In this document: in pieces, positions 43,708 to 53,362 of the stretch
How the letters are laid out: each line of letters starts with the position of its first letter
Numbering within the stretch: the stretch's first letter is position 1
Assembly: GCA_000716465.1 (NCBI GenBank)
Contig: JNWL01000006.1
Coordinates: 186,001 to 250,000 of the forward strand
DNA: 64,000 nt
Direction: 5' to 3'
From: Streptomyces bikiniensis
Lineage (GTDB): Bacteria > Actinomycetota > Actinomycetes > Streptomycetales > Streptomycetaceae
Made by a program: the position numbers and the translations under genes
The notes under the pieces: generated by a model
Told to the model about the DNA's origin: nothing
Database searches by the model: none
The model's input: only the letters and a program-made list of their open reading frames with translations

Positions 43708-44447
43708 TCAGAAGGGTGCGAGGGCGGCCAGGGCGGTGTCGAGGAGGCGGCGCAGGGCCAGGGCGTCCGGGGCCACGGCGGTGACGAGGGCGGCGGGGCC
43801 CGCGAGCGGGGCGATCACCGCGTGCTCCCCGAGCAGCCGGGTCTCCACCGGCTTCTCCGCGAACGCCGGTTCCACCACCAGGAGTTGTCCGGTGGCCCGG
43901 TGGCCGCCGAGGACCGCGCCGCCGTCCCAGCCGCCGGGGGCGCCGGGGCCGGAGGACAACTCCTGGTCGAGCAGGGGGCGCCCGGCGCGGCGGACGGTGA
44001 GACGGGTGGTGAGGGTGCCGGGCGGTTCGCCGTGCCGGCCGAGGACCTGCTCCTCGCGCAGCACGAGCCGCGCGGTGGGGGCGAGTTCGACGGTGGTGCG
44101 CGCCCGCAGGTGCGAGCCGTCGACGGAGACCACCTGCTCGGGCAGCCAGCGGAGCACGCCGTCGTCGGCGACGTCGATCCGGACGTCGTACGCGGCGGGG
44201 TCGGCGCTCCGGCCCGGCAGGGCGAGGGTGGCGGCGGCCGAGTCGACCAGGAGCCGGGCCCCGGCCCGTACCGACGTCTCGATCGCGAGCCGGTCGCCGC
44301 CGAGCGGGGCGCTCATCGCCCCGACGACGGTGACCCGGGTGTACGGCTCCGGGGCCCGGGTGCGGCGCAGGGCGAGGGGCCCGTCGCTGACCAGGAGCGG
44401 CAGCCCGCCGTCGGCGTCGGCGGCGATCCGGGCGGTGGCGCGCAGGC

Positions 44448-44460
<13 letters not shown>
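43708..44460 (-). CDS. ureD: Urease accessory protein UreD
   Basis: The 250-residue protein is a diverged UreD/UreH ([47 protein letters not shown]). It is the scaffold that, with UreF and UreG, loads nickel into apo-urease. It is the last gene of the urease operon, and its start overlaps the end of ureG by 13 bases. Confidence 0.88.
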
Positions 44461-45125
<665 letters not shown>

Positions 45126-45231
45126 GGGGCGGCTCCGGGGTGGGTCGTGTCGTGGGAGAGGGGCGGGACGTCGGGGGCGGGGGGTTTGGGAGGCAGGGGC
45201 TTTGGGGCCGGGGCTTCGGGGGCCGGGGGTT

Positions 45232-45921
45232 TCAGGACGCGAAGAGGCGGACCGGCCAGGTCGCGTGCTGTTCGGCGGTGAGGTCGAGCAGGGGCGCGGA
45301 GGCGGCCGGCAGGGCGTCCACTCCTTCCCCGGCGGCGGCCGCCGCCCGCTCGGCCACCCGGTCCATGTCGGGGGCGAGGCGGGCGAGGACGGCGGTGGCC
45401 CGGTAGGGGTCGAGGCCGAGGAGGCGCACCACCGCGGTCGCGGGACCGCCGACCGTCTCGTACGCCGCGCAGTGCGCCGCGTCCTCGGGGCCGAGTCCGG
45501 CGGCCCGGGCGGCGGCGCCCAGGACGACGGGCTGGTGGGCGCCGCGCGGGAAGGCCGCCGCGAGCGCGTCGAGCCCGGGATCGGGCCAGGCGGCGCGGGC
45601 GGCCCGCATCAGCTGGCGGCCGAGCCTGCGGGCGGCGGCGCGCAGGGCGGGCGAGGGGGTGCGGGCGTCGGCCGCCGCGTCGAGCGCGTGCGGGTCGAGC
45701 CCGTGCGCGGCTCCGGCGGCGAGTCCGGCGGAGGTGAGGCCCGTGGTGTGCAGGCGTCCCCGGCAGAAGGCCTCCAGGTCGTCGGCGTCCTTGATCCGGC
45801 CCGCCTTGACGGCGGCCTCGGCGCCGCCGGAGTGGGCGTGCCCGCCGGCGGGGAACCGCCCGTCGGCGAGCACGAGCAGGGCCGAGCGCGTCCCCGTCCG
45901 CATCTCCGTTCGCGTCCCCAT
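45232..45921 (-). CDS. ureF: Urease accessory protein UreF
   Basis: The 229-residue all-helical protein has [19 protein letters not shown] near the N-terminus and the C-terminal [16 protein letters not shown] typical of UreF. It regulates UreG activity in the maturation complex. Its ATG shares one base with the ureC stop (TGATG); ATG 45903 is an alternative. Confidence 0.9.
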   Translation of the reverse strand: MGTRTEMRTGTRSALLVLADGRFPAGGHAHSGGAEAAVKAGRIKDADDLEAFCRGRLHTTGLTSAGLAAGAAHGLDPHALDAAADARTPSPALRAAARRLGRQLMRAARAAWPDPGLDALAAAFPRGAHQPVVLGAAARAAGLGPEDAAHCAAYETVGGPATAVVRLLGLDPYRATAVLARLAPDMDRVAERAAAAAGEGVDALPAASAPLLDLTAEQHATWPVRLFAS

Positions 45922-47642
45922 CAGAAGAGGAAGTAACGCTGGGCCATGGGCAGTTCGGCGGCGGGGGCGGGCTCGACCGCCTCGCCGTCGACGGTCACCG
46001 TGAAGGTGTCCGCGTCGACCTCGACCCGGGGCAGCGCGTCGTTCTCGCGCATGTCGGCCTTGGTGACCCGCCGGGTGCTCCGGATGGGGGTGAACTCCTT
46101 GTGCACGCCCAGGCGTTGCGGCAGGTCGTCCTCGATCGCCGCCTCGGCGACGAAGTTGAGGGAACCGGCCGCCGCGGCCTTGCCGAGCGCGCCGAACATC
46201 GGCCGGGGCAGGATCGGCTGGGGCGTGGGGATGGAGGCGTTGGCGTCGCCCATCTGCGCGTACGCGATCTGGCCGCCCTTCATGACGAGGAGCGGCTTCA
46301 CGCCGAAGAAGGCGGGCTCCCAGAGCACCAGGTCCGCGAGCTTCCCGGGCTCGACGGAGCCGATGAGGTGGTCCATGCCCTGGGCGGCGGCCGGGTTGAT
46401 CGTGTACTTGGCGACGTAGCGGCGCGCCCGGTGGTTGTCGGCGCGGCCGTCGCCGGGCAGGGCGCCGCGCCGCTTCTTCATGACGTGGGCGGTCTGCCAG
46501 GTCCGCATGACCACCTCGCCGATCCGGCCCATGGCCTGGGAGTCGGAGGAGATGATCGAGATGGCGCCGAGGTCGTGCAGGACGTCCTCGGCGGCGATGG
46601 TGGAGGGCCGGATGCGGGACTCCGCGAAGGCGAGGTCCTCGGGGACGGCCGGGTTGAGGTGGTGGCAGACCATCAGCATGTCGAGGTGTTCCTCGATGGT
46701 GTTGACGGTGTGCGGCCGGGTCGGGTTGGTGGAGCTGGGCAGGACGTACGGCTCGGAGACGACCGTGATGATGTCGGGGGCGTGCCCGCCGCCCGCGCCC
46801 TCGGTGTGGTACGCGTGGATGGTGCGCCCGGCGACGGCGGCGAGGGTGTCGCCGACGAAGCCCGCCTCGTTGAGGGTGTCGGTGTGGATGGCGAGCTGGG
46901 CGCCGGTCTCCTCGCACACGGTCAGACAGGCGTCGATGACGGCCGGGGTGGCGCCCCAGTCCTCGTGGATCTTGAATCCGAGGGCTCCGCCGCGCAGTTG
47001 GGAGTGCATGGCCTCGCGGGACATCGTGTTGCCCTTGCCGAGGAGGCCGATGTTGACCGGGAAGGTGTCGAGGGCCTCGAACATCCGGGCCAGGTGCCAG
47101 GGGCCGGGGGTGATGGTGGTGGCCTTGGTGCCCTCGGCGGGTCCGGTGCCGCCGCCGACGAGGGTGGTGACGCCGGTGGCGAGGGCCTGCTCCACGACGG
47201 TCGGCGAGATGAAGTGGACGTGCGCGTCGACGGCTCCGGCGGTGACGATCCGGCCGTTGCCGACGACGATCTCGGTCTCGGGGCCGATCACGAGACCGGG
47301 GTGGACGCCGTCCATGGTGTCGGGGTTGCCGGCCTTGCCGAGGGCGGTGATCCGTCCGTCGCGGATGCCGATGTCGGCCTTGACGATCCCCCAGTGGTCG
47401 ATGACCACGGCGCCGGTGATCACGGTGTCGGGGGCGCCCTCGGCGCGGGTGGTGCGGGCCTGCCCCATGGACTCGCGGACGACCTTGCCGCCGCCGAAGA
47501 CGGCCTCCTCGCCGGCGCGGCCGGGGCCGCCGCAGCGGTCCTCCTCGATCTCCACGAGGAGGTCGGTGTCGGCGAGGCGGATCCGGTCGCCGGTGGTGGG
47601 GCCGAACAGGTCGGCGTATACGGCGCGGTGCAGCTCAGGCAC
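45921..47642 (-). CDS. ureC: Urease alpha subunit
   Basis: The 573-residue catalytic subunit has nickel ligands in DAHVHF, the carbamylated lysine in [33 protein letters not shown], the flap histidine in MVCHHLN and the Asp in SSDSQAMGR. It hydrolyses urea to ammonia and carbamate. Its start overlaps ureB by 8 bases. Confidence 0.97.
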   Translation of the reverse strand: MPELHRAVYADLFGPTTGDRIRLADTDLLVEIEEDRCGGPGRAGEEAVFGGGKVVRESMGQARTTRAEGAPDTVITGAVVIDHWGIVKADIGIRDGRITALGKAGNPDTMDGVHPGLVIGPETEIVVGNGRIVTAGAVDAHVHFISPTVVEQALATGVTTLVGGGTGPAEGTKATTITPGPWHLARMFEALDTFPVNIGLLGKGNTMSREAMHSQLRGGALGFKIHEDWGATPAVIDACLTVCEETGAQLAIHTDTLNEAGFVGDTLAAVAGRTIHAYHTEGAGGGHAPDIITVVSEPYVLPSSTNPTRPHTVNTIEEHLDMLMVCHHLNPAVPEDLAFAESRIRPSTIAAEDVLHDLGAISIISSDSQAMGRIGEVVMRTWQTAHVMKKRRGALPGDGRADNHRARRYVAKYTINPAAAQGMDHLIGSVEPGKLADLVLWEPAFFGVKPLLVMKGGQIAYAQMGDANASIPTPQPILPRPMFGALGKAAAAGSLNFVAEAAIEDDLPQRLGVHKEFTPIRSTRRVTKADMRENDALPRVEVDADTFTVTVDGEAVEPAPAAELPMAQRYFLF

Positions 47643-48003
47643 GGGAGTCTCCGTTCGCCCCGGCGGGGGTCGCGTCGGCGCCCGGGACGGTCTCCGCGTC
47701 GAGCGGGCCGGCGGTCTCGCCGCGCAGTCCGGGCACGATCCGGCGGCCGGCGACCGGGACGAGCTCGACCTCGACGGGGATGCCGGGCTCGAAGCGGACG
47801 GCGGTCCCGGCGGCGATGTGCAGCCGGCGCCCGCGCGCGGCGGCGCGGTCGAACTCCAGACCGGGGTTGACCTCTGCGAAGTGGTAGTGGGAGCCGACCT
47901 GGACGGGCCGGTCGGCGGCGTTGAGCACGGTGAGGCGGGTGACGGGGCGCCCCTCGTTGAGGGCGACGGGGCCGTCCGCGTACAGGATCTCTCCGGGGAT
48001 CAT
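47635..48003 (-). CDS. ureB: Urease beta subunit
   Basis: The 122-residue protein has the UreB core ([46 protein letters not shown]). Its C-terminus is about 15 residues longer than usual and is Ala/Gly-rich. It lies 13 bases after ureA. Confidence 0.96.
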   Translation of the reverse strand: MIPGEILYADGPVALNEGRPVTRLTVLNAADRPVQVGSHYHFAEVNPGLEFDRAAARGRRLHIAAGTAVRFEPGIPVEVELVPVAGRRIVPGLRGETAGPLDAETVPGADATPAGANGDSRA

Positions 48004-48016
48004 CGGCGGCGCCCGT

Positions 48017-48319
<303 letters not shown>

Positions 48320-48380
48320 TCTTCCACCTCACAGTCGTCGACCGGGACGGCACCCGGACAGCTGCGGACCCTACCGACCG

Positions 48381-48395
48381 TCAACACTCTGTTGA
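48381..48395. promoter_or_regulatory. Palindrome upstream of the urease operon
   Basis: TCAACACTCTGTTGA is a perfect 6-base inverted repeat with a CTC spacer, 62 bases before the ureA start. It is a candidate operator or promoter element; the regulator is unknown. Confidence 0.45.
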
Positions 48396-48511
48396 ACTGC
48401 CTGGATGCGGCCCGCGGCGAGACATTGCACGTTAGGGCGGAAGTTTTTCCGGCTCGTTAACTCCGGCTTTGCGTTCCCATGATCATCCGACCGGTGACGC
48501 CCCGGCGGGGC

Positions 48512-48790
48512 CTACGGGGCGCCGGGCTCGCGATGGCGGGCGGCGAGGCCGAAGTGTCCCTGTTCGCCGGGAGCGGAGTCGACGGAGTGGAAGCCGGAGA
48601 CCGAGCGGACCACCCGCTCCTCCTCCGGCTGCGCCGCCGCTTCGAGTACGTCCAGGTCGGCGGCGGACACCAGGGCGACGAGGGGCTTCCCGTGGCGGGT
48701 GACGACGACGCGTTCACCGCCGTACACGACGCGGTTGATGAGGTCCGCGAGCTCGGCTCGCGCTTGCGTCACCGGGATCTCGTAGGTCAT
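48512..48790 (-). CDS. YefM/Phd-type antitoxin without adjacent toxin gene
   Basis: The 92-residue protein begins [41 protein letters not shown], the Phd/YefM DNA-binding domain (shown here as 41 residues split by motif: [14 protein letters not shown] and HGKPLVALV are the key parts). A C-terminal segment would hold a RelE-type toxin. No toxin gene follows; the next gene downstream is ureA after 192 bases. Its regulatory region has TGTAC sites of the kind bound by YefM and is shared with the ClpP-like gene. Confidence 0.85.
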   Translation of the reverse strand: MTYEIPVTQARAELADLINRVVYGGERVVVTRHGKPLVALVSAADLDVLEAAAQPEEERVVRSVSGFHSVDSAPGEQGHFGLAARHREPGAP

Positions 48791-48808
48791 GCTCCTCATC
48801 TTACGGTC

Positions 48809-48823
48809 TGTACGTCCTGTACA
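48809..48823. promoter_or_regulatory. TGTAC-type antitoxin operator between yefM-like and clpP-like genes
   Basis: TGTACGTCCTGTACA contains two TGTAC cores 9 bases apart. YefM antitoxins are known to recognise TGTACA palindromes for autoregulation. The site lies 19 bases before the antitoxin start and 26 bases before the clpP-like start. Confidence 0.55.
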
Positions 48824-48848
48824 TTTTTCACAGATGGAGGTACCCGTC

Positions 48849-49472
48849 ATGGACGCTCGACACGTCCTGCCCGAGTTCACGGAGCGGACCGCTTTCGGGA
48901 TCCGGACCCTCGATCCGTACGCGAAGCTGCTGGAGTCCCGGATCGTCCTCCTCGGCACCCGGGTGGACGAGACCTCGTCCAACGACGTGATCACCCAGCT
49001 CCTGTACCTGGAGTACGCGGCACCCGAGCGGGACATCGCGCTCTACATCAACTCCCCCGGCGGCTCCGTCGCCTCCATGACCGCGATCCACGACACGATC
49101 CGGACGCTCGCCTGCGACGTGGCCACCACCTGCCTGGGGCAGGCCGCCTCCACCGCCGCCGTCCTGCTCGCCGCCGGCACCCCGGGCAAGCGCACGATGC
49201 TCCCCGGCGCCCGGGTCACGCTCCGGCAGCCCGCCGTGGAGGAGCCCCTGCGCGGGCAGCCGGGCGATCTCGACATCCAGGCCCGCGAACTGCTCCGCCA
49301 GCGCGCCCTGATGGCCGGGCTCCTCGCCGAGCACACCGGACGGAGCAGCGAGCGGGTCGACGCCGACCTCGACCGCCTCACGGTCCTGGACGCCCCGGCC
49401 GCGGTCGAGTACGGCCTCGTGGACCACGTGATCACGAGCCGGCGCGCCGCGGCCGGCGGCGCGGCGCGGTGA
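48849..49472 (+). CDS. ClpP-family protein with missing catalytic histidine
   Basis: The 207-residue protein follows the ClpP fold: INSPGGSV (69-74), CLGQAAST with nucleophile Ser101, and [10 protein letters not shown] near the C-terminus, with the triad Asp retained (about Asp175 in DLDRL). The catalytic histidine expected in R-[VI]-x-[IL]-H-Q-P is arginine here (ARVTLRQP, Arg126), so alone it should be inactive. It could be a partner ring in a mixed ClpP tetradecamer or a regulator. GGAGG lies 8 bases before ATG 48849. Divergent from an antitoxin gene. Confidence 0.88.
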   Translation: MDARHVLPEFTERTAFGIRTLDPYAKLLESRIVLLGTRVDETSSNDVITQLLYLEYAAPERDIALYINSPGGSVASMTAIHDTIRTLACDVATTCLGQAASTAAVLLAAGTPGKRTMLPGARVTLRQPAVEEPLRGQPGDLDIQARELLRQRALMAGLLAEHTGRSSERVDADLDRLTVLDAPAAVEYGLVDHVITSRRAAAGGAAR

Positions 49473-49479
49473 GCGGACC

Positions 49480-49776
49480 GTGGTTCCCGAACTGCCGCCG
49501 CTGCCCGCCCTGACGCGGGCCGAAGGCGGACTGGTCGACGCGTACCTCGCGGCCGTCGACCTCCTGGGGAGGATCAATCCGTCCAGGAGCACGCACACTT
49601 ATGGCGCCCTGAGGGCGGCTCAGGCCCTGGTGGGACGCGCGGAGGAGCTGCGCGGGGCCCTGGCGCTCATGCACGCGCGGGGCGAGAGCGAGATCCACGC
49701 GGACACCCTGGCGCGCGCCCTGCGGGTGCTGGACGGGGAGCGGCGGGCGCACCGGGTCACGCTCCCCCGGGCATGA
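49480..49776 (+). CDS. Small helical protein of unknown function, coupled to clpP-like gene
   Basis: The 98-residue product is predominantly helical and rich in Ala, Leu, Arg and Glu (RAEGGLVDAYLAAVDLLGRI, LRAAQALVGRAEELRGAL). Codon usage is normal for the organism. It begins with GTG 7 bases after the ClpP stop, so it probably depends on coupled translation. I recognise no family. A long inverted repeat follows. Confidence 0.65.
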   Translation: MVPELPPLPALTRAEGGLVDAYLAAVDLLGRINPSRSTHTYGALRAAQALVGRAEELRGALALMHARGESEIHADTLARALRVLDGERRAHRVTLPRA

Positions 49777-49787
49777 CGGAGTTGACA

Positions 49788-49836
49788 TTCCGGCATGTCG
49801 TGTCGAGGGCCGGACGGCCGACACGACATGCCGGAA
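49788..49836. terminator. Perfect 18-bp inverted repeat after the clpP-like unit
   Basis: TTCCGGCATGTCGTGTCG (49788-49805) is followed by its exact complement (49819-49836). The 13-base loop itself contains GGCCGGACGGCC-like complementarity. It lies 12 bases after the preceding stop and could end that transcript, or serve as a DNA site. Confidence 0.75.
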
Positions 49837-50149
49837 GCACTCGTCCGTTCGGTGGAGTCGACGAGTCGACATATGGCTCGGGCGAGTTGCGCACGGGGTG
49901 TACACATCTGGCGGAATCGGGCGTTCCTTTGCTGGTGCGAGGCTCGTCGCCCAAACCTCCGACGATCACGAAACCATCCTGTCCACCCGAATGGATCAGT
50001 CGTGAGGACTCTCACATATCGCTGTTTCCACTCGGATTTCGACCAAGCTGTGGGGCAAGATCCCTGCCGACGACAAGCCCCCGCCATCCGAGGCGGGGCG
50101 GTCCGGGCGGACGCCGAGTCCTGCCGCCGTCCCGGACGCCTGGTCGACA
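49837..50149. other. Non-coding region upstream of the riboswitch
   Basis: No gene is supported on either strand. The stretch is less GC-rich than average and presumably contains the promoter for the riboswitch-controlled hydrolase gene. No -35/-10 pair stands out. Confidence 0.5.
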
Positions 50150-50305
50150 GGATTGGATCGGCAGGAGTGGAGGACCCGAGCAGTACGGGCCGTACGCGCT
50201 GCTTCCGCAGCGGGGCCGGCCCTTGGGGTGAAGCCGCAGCCGCGGCCGGGCATCTTCGCCTGCCCGAACCCGACAGGTCATCCTTCACAGGCGGCTGACG
50301 AAGGG
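50150..50305 (+). ncRNA. Cyclic di-AMP (ydaO/yuaA) riboswitch
   Basis: The 150 or so bases before the NlpC/P60 gene contain the conserved blocks of the actinobacterial ydaO element: GGGGTGAAGCC (50225-50235), then TGCCCGAACCCGACAGGTCA (50261-50280), then ACAGGCGGCTGACGAAGGG (50287-50305). An upstream hairpin sits around GCGCTGCTTCCGCAGCG (50199-50215). The same RNA precedes resuscitation-factor and NlpC/P60 wall hydrolase genes in streptomycetes, where c-di-AMP lowers their expression. The 5' border is approximate. Confidence 0.8.
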
Positions 50306-50311
50306 TTGCGC

Positions 50312-50788
50312 ATGAGTGCGCAGATGCACGTCCCGTCCCTGCTGTCCCGGGCCGGAGCCGTCTCGGCTCTCACCCTCGCCGCCGTCGGCGGCACGCTGCT
50401 CGCGCCGGGCGCGGCACCGGAGGCCCAGGCGGCCACCGCACACGCGAACAAGGCGCTGAGCGTCGCCGCCTCCAAGAAGGGGGCGCCCTACCGCTACGGG
50501 GCCACCGGCCCCTCCCGGTTCGACTGCTCGGGCCTGACGCTCTACGCGTACAAGCAGGCGGGCAAGTCGCTGCCCCGCACCGCGCAGCAGCAGTACAACA
50601 AGACCAGCCGCGTCTCCGCCTCCGGCCGCCAGAAGGGGGACCTGGTCTTCTTCCACTCCGGCGGGAAGGTCTACCACGTGGGCATCTACGCCGGGAGCGG
50701 CAAGCTCTGGCACTCGCCCAAGACGGGCTCCTGGGTGAAGCTCGACAAGATCTGGACGTCGAAGGTCTCCTACGGACGCGTCCGGTGA
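50312..50788 (+). CDS. NlpC/P60 cell-wall hydrolase
   Basis: The 158-residue secreted protein has a signal peptide (ending about AQA, residue 40) and one NlpC/P60 domain. Its Cys/His centre lies in RFDCSGLTLYAYKQAG (nucleophile Cys) and YHVGIYAGSGKLWHSPKTG. It cleaves peptidoglycan stem peptides. It has no wall-binding domain, so it is the minimal form. AAGGG lies 7 bases before ATG 50312, right after the riboswitch. Confidence 0.92.
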   Translation: MSAQMHVPSLLSRAGAVSALTLAAVGGTLLAPGAAPEAQAATAHANKALSVAASKKGAPYRYGATGPSRFDCSGLTLYAYKQAGKSLPRTAQQQYNKTSRVSASGRQKGDLVFFHSGGKVYHVGIYAGSGKLWHSPKTGSWVKLDKIWTSKVSYGRVR

Positions 50789-50791
50789 CCC

Positions 50792-50812
50792 CGCCCGGGC
50801 GCTGACCGGGCG
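50792..50812 (+). terminator. Short hairpin after the NlpC/P60 gene
   Basis: CGCCCGG (50792-50798) pairs with CCGGGCG (50806-50812) a few bases after the stop. Confidence 0.45.
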
Positions 50813-51289
50813 CGGTGGAGGAAGCCGGGGGTGCGGTGGCGCCGCCGCCCCTCCCGCCCCGGCCTCCGGGCACATCGGCGGACCGCTGCCCGGCCGCGGC
50901 CCTCCGACCGGCAGGAGGGTGGCGGGAAGGGGGGGTGTCCTCCCGGGCACGGACCATCAGGGGGAGTCTCGTCGGACAGCGCTCGAATCGGGCGGCCCGG
51001 ACGACGAGGTCAGCAGGTCCGGCCGGCACCCTCGTCCGTCGATCGGGTTGTTCGGAGACAGCGGTGGTCCTCCGGTCGGGCGGTTCGGCGGGTTGCCCCG
51101 GCTGCCGGTGGGCACGGAGCGGCCGTCCGCCGGGGACGTTCCGCTGCCGCTGCTCTTCTCCGCGCACCGGGAGAGGGACCACGGGAACAGTTCCGGGAGG
51201 TACGCGCGGGTCGTGTGCGTACCGGGCGGCGCTGAGACGACGGTCGTACCCGGCCCGGCGGGGTCCCGTGGTTTCGCGAACGGCCCCGG
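50813..51289. other. Gap without supported gene
   Basis: This 477-base stretch has open frames on both strands, but all have the arginine/glycine/proline-rich composition of shadow frames and none has a good ribosome-binding site with a convincing start. No repeat or strong hairpin was found. Confidence 0.5.
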
Positions 51290-51727
51290 CTAACAGACCA
51301 CCGGCGCCGCCGCCTTCCACGGCAGGGTGATGCCGACCGTCTTGCCGCCGTCCGGGGTGGGGGTCACCGAGAGGCGGCCGCCGGACTCCACCGCGAGGGA
51401 GCGGATGATGGCCATGCCGCGGCCGTTGTCCTGCTGGACCGCCGCCGGAAGGCGGCGGGGGCGGCGCGGATGGCTGTCCGTGACGCCGACGTGGAGCTGC
51501 TCCCCACGCTCCAGGCGTACGTCGACCGTGAAGGTGGGCGACTGGCCGAAGGTGTGCAGGACGGCGTTGGTGGCCAGTTCCGAGACGATCAGGCGGACCG
51601 CGTCCGCCTGGTCCGAGAGCGCGTCGAGGCCCCAGTCGGCGAGGACCCGCGCGACGTACCGCCGGGCGGTGGGGACCGAGGCGGGCTCGCTCGCCAGGGT
51701 GACGGATGCTTCCTGATGGTCTGCCAT
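51290..51727 (-). CDS. RsbW-like serine kinase / anti-sigma ATP-binding protein
   Basis: The 145-residue protein is a GHKL-type HATPase with the N-box IVSELATNAVLHT (about 57-69), the G1 box VTDSHPRRP and G2 NGRGMAIIRSLA. Streptomycetes have dozens of such proteins, which act as anti-sigma factors or phosphorylate anti-anti-sigma partners; the partner here is unknown. ATG 51727 is the likely start, as the upstream in-frame part is not conserved in type. Confidence 0.85.
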   Translation of the reverse strand: MADHQEASVTLASEPASVPTARRYVARVLADWGLDALSDQADAVRLIVSELATNAVLHTFGQSPTFTVDVRLERGEQLHVGVTDSHPRRPRRLPAAVQQDNGRGMAIIRSLAVESGGRLSVTPTPDGGKTVGITLPWKAAAPVVC

Positions 51728-51888
51728 GGCGACTCTGTCCCTTTCCCGCCGGGGCCACCGCCCCGGATCGCACTGCGCGTCAGAGTCCCACCGATGGTGC
51801 CGCGCCGTATCGGGTTCCACCAGGGCAATACCGCATCTGTCGCCCGAAGCGGTGAACCGTACGACGCCTGAACGCCCTTGGGCGTACG

Positions 51889-53187
51889 TCAGGCGGCGGG
51901 CGCGGTCTCCAGGATCGTCTCCACCGCGCGGCCGATCTGCGCGTCCGTCAGGTCGGCGCGGGCCGTCAGGCGCAGCCGCGAGACGCCGTCGGGGACGGAC
52001 GGGGGACGGAAGCAGCCGACCGCCAGGCCTCGTGCCCGGCAGTCCGCCGCCCAGCGCAGTGCCGCCTCCGGGGAAGGGGCGCGGACCGAGACCACGGCCG
52101 CGTCGGGCCGGGCCGCGGTCAGACCGGCCGCGGTCAGCCGCTCGTACAGGGCGGTGGCGACGGTACGGGCCCGCTCGGCCAGCCCCGGTTCGGCGGCGAT
52201 CAGGCGCAGGCTCGCGAGGGCGCCGCCGACGGCGGCCGGGGCGAGGCCGGTGTCGAAGATGAAGGTGCGGGCGGCGTTCACCAGGTGCTCGATCACCCGG
52301 GCCGGGCCCAGGACCGCGCCGCCCTGGCTGCCCAGGGACTTGGAGAGGGTCAGGGTGGCGACCACGTCCTCGTCGCCCGCGAGCCCGGCCCCGTGCACCG
52401 CGCCCCGGCCCCCGTCGCCGAGGACCCCGAAGCCGTGGGCGTCGTCCACGACGAGACCGGCGCCGTGCGCGCGGCAGGCGGCGGCGAGGTCCGCGAGCGG
52501 GGCCCGGTCGCCGTCGACGGAGAAGACGGAGTCGCTGACGACGAGGGCCCGGCGCCCGGGGTGCGCCTCCAGGGTCTTCCGCACGGCCTCGGGATCGGCG
52601 TGCGGGACGACGGCGGTCCCGGCGCGCGCCAGGCGGCAGCCGTCCACCAGGGAGGCGTGGTTGGCGGCGTCCGAGACGATCAGGGAGTCCCGGCCGCCGA
52701 GCGCGGTGAGCACGGCGAGGTTGGCGGCGTAGCCGGAGGAGAAGACGAGGGCCGCCTCGAAGCCGCAGAAGGCGGCGAGTTCGCGCTCCAGGTCGGTGTG
52801 GAGCAGGGTGGTGCCGGTGACGAGCCGGGAGCCGGTGGAGCCCGCGCCCCAGCGCCGGGCCGCCTCGGCGGCCGCCCCGGTGACCTCGGGCCTGCGGGTG
52901 AGGCCGAGGTAGTCGTTGCCCGCCAGGTCGAGGAGGTCGGAGTCGGCCGCCCGGGGCCGCAGCGCGCGGACGAGGCCGGCGTCGGCCCGGCGGCGCGCCT
53001 CGGCCTCGGTCCAGTCGAAGGCGGCGCGGCGCGGGCCCGCGGCCCGTACGTCGCCGGCCCGGGTCTCGTACGCCTGTGCGCCGTCCACCTGTGTCTCGTG
53101 CGCCCGTACATCATCGGCCCGGGTTTCATACGCCTGTGCGTCGTCCGCCCGTGTCTCGTGCGCCCGTGCGTCGTCGGCCTGTGGCAT
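51889..53187 (-). CDS. bioF: 8-amino-7-oxononanoate synthase with repeated N-terminal extension
   Basis: The 432-residue PLP enzyme has [32 protein letters not shown], the PLP-lysine motif [11 protein letters not shown] and [13 protein letters not shown]. It condenses pimeloyl-thioester with alanine in biotin synthesis. Unlike normal BioF (about 380-390 residues), it starts with about 50 extra residues made of a 10-residue unit (consensus [10 protein letters not shown]) repeated four times. GGAGG 7 bases before ATG 53187 indicates that the extension is translated. It diverges from bioB-A-D. Confidence 0.93.
   Translation of the reverse strand: MPQADDARAHETRADDAQAYETRADDVRAHETQVDGAQAYETRAGDVRAAGPRRAAFDWTEAEARRRADAGLVRALRPRAADSDLLDLAGNDYLGLTRRPEVTGAAAEAARRWGAGSTGSRLVTGTTLLHTDLERELAAFCGFEAALVFSSGYAANLAVLTALGGRDSLIVSDAANHASLVDGCRLARAGTAVVPHADPEAVRKTLEAHPGRRALVVSDSVFSVDGDRAPLADLAAACRAHGAGLVVDDAHGFGVLGDGGRGAVHGAGLAGDEDVVATLTLSKSLGSQGGAVLGPARVIEHLVNAARTFIFDTGLAPAAVGGALASLRLIAAEPGLAERARTVATALYERLTAAGLTAARPDAAVVSVRAPSPEAALRWAADCRARGLAVGCFRPPSVPDGVSRLRLTARADLTDAQIGRAVETILETAPAA
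53056..53175. repeat. Four 30-bp tandem repeats in the 5' end of bioF
   Basis: The DNA encoding residues 5-44 of BioF consists of four 30-base units, odd and even copies being more alike (HETRA and YETRA), plus a partial fifth unit. The unit length preserves frame, so copy number can change without inactivating the gene. Confidence 0.9.
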
Positions 53188-53276
53188 GCGGGATCCTCCG
53201 TCGGCGCCTCCGGCCGCCCGGCCGGTGCCTTTTGTAGGCAGCGCACAGACCCTAGCCGCAGGAGACCGGGATCGTG

Positions 53277-53292
53277 GTGTGGTCATCCACAC
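53277..53292. promoter_or_regulatory. Palindrome between bioF and bioB
   Basis: GTGTGGTCATCCACAC has perfect 6-base arms around TCAT, within a longer imperfect symmetry (53271-53300). It lies 90 bases from the bioF start and 71 from the bioB start, as expected of a shared biotin-responsive operator. I cannot assign it to BirA, BioQ or another regulator. Confidence 0.5.
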
Positions 53293-53362
53293 ACCCCGAT
53301 CGGGGGCGTTTGTTCGGATCCTCCTTGGCCCGGGGGCGGGCGGTAGGCCAGGATCAGCGGTT

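Noticed and set aside
45126..45231. G-rich gap between ureG and ureF as a promoter or G-quadruplex element
   Set aside because: Runs of G are present on the plus strand, but nothing shows a function, and the genes are otherwise contiguous.
50813..51289. Several open frames of 80-170 residues between the NlpC/P60 and RsbW-like genes
   Set aside because: All are Arg/Gly/Ser-rich with no convincing start or family; treated as non-coding.
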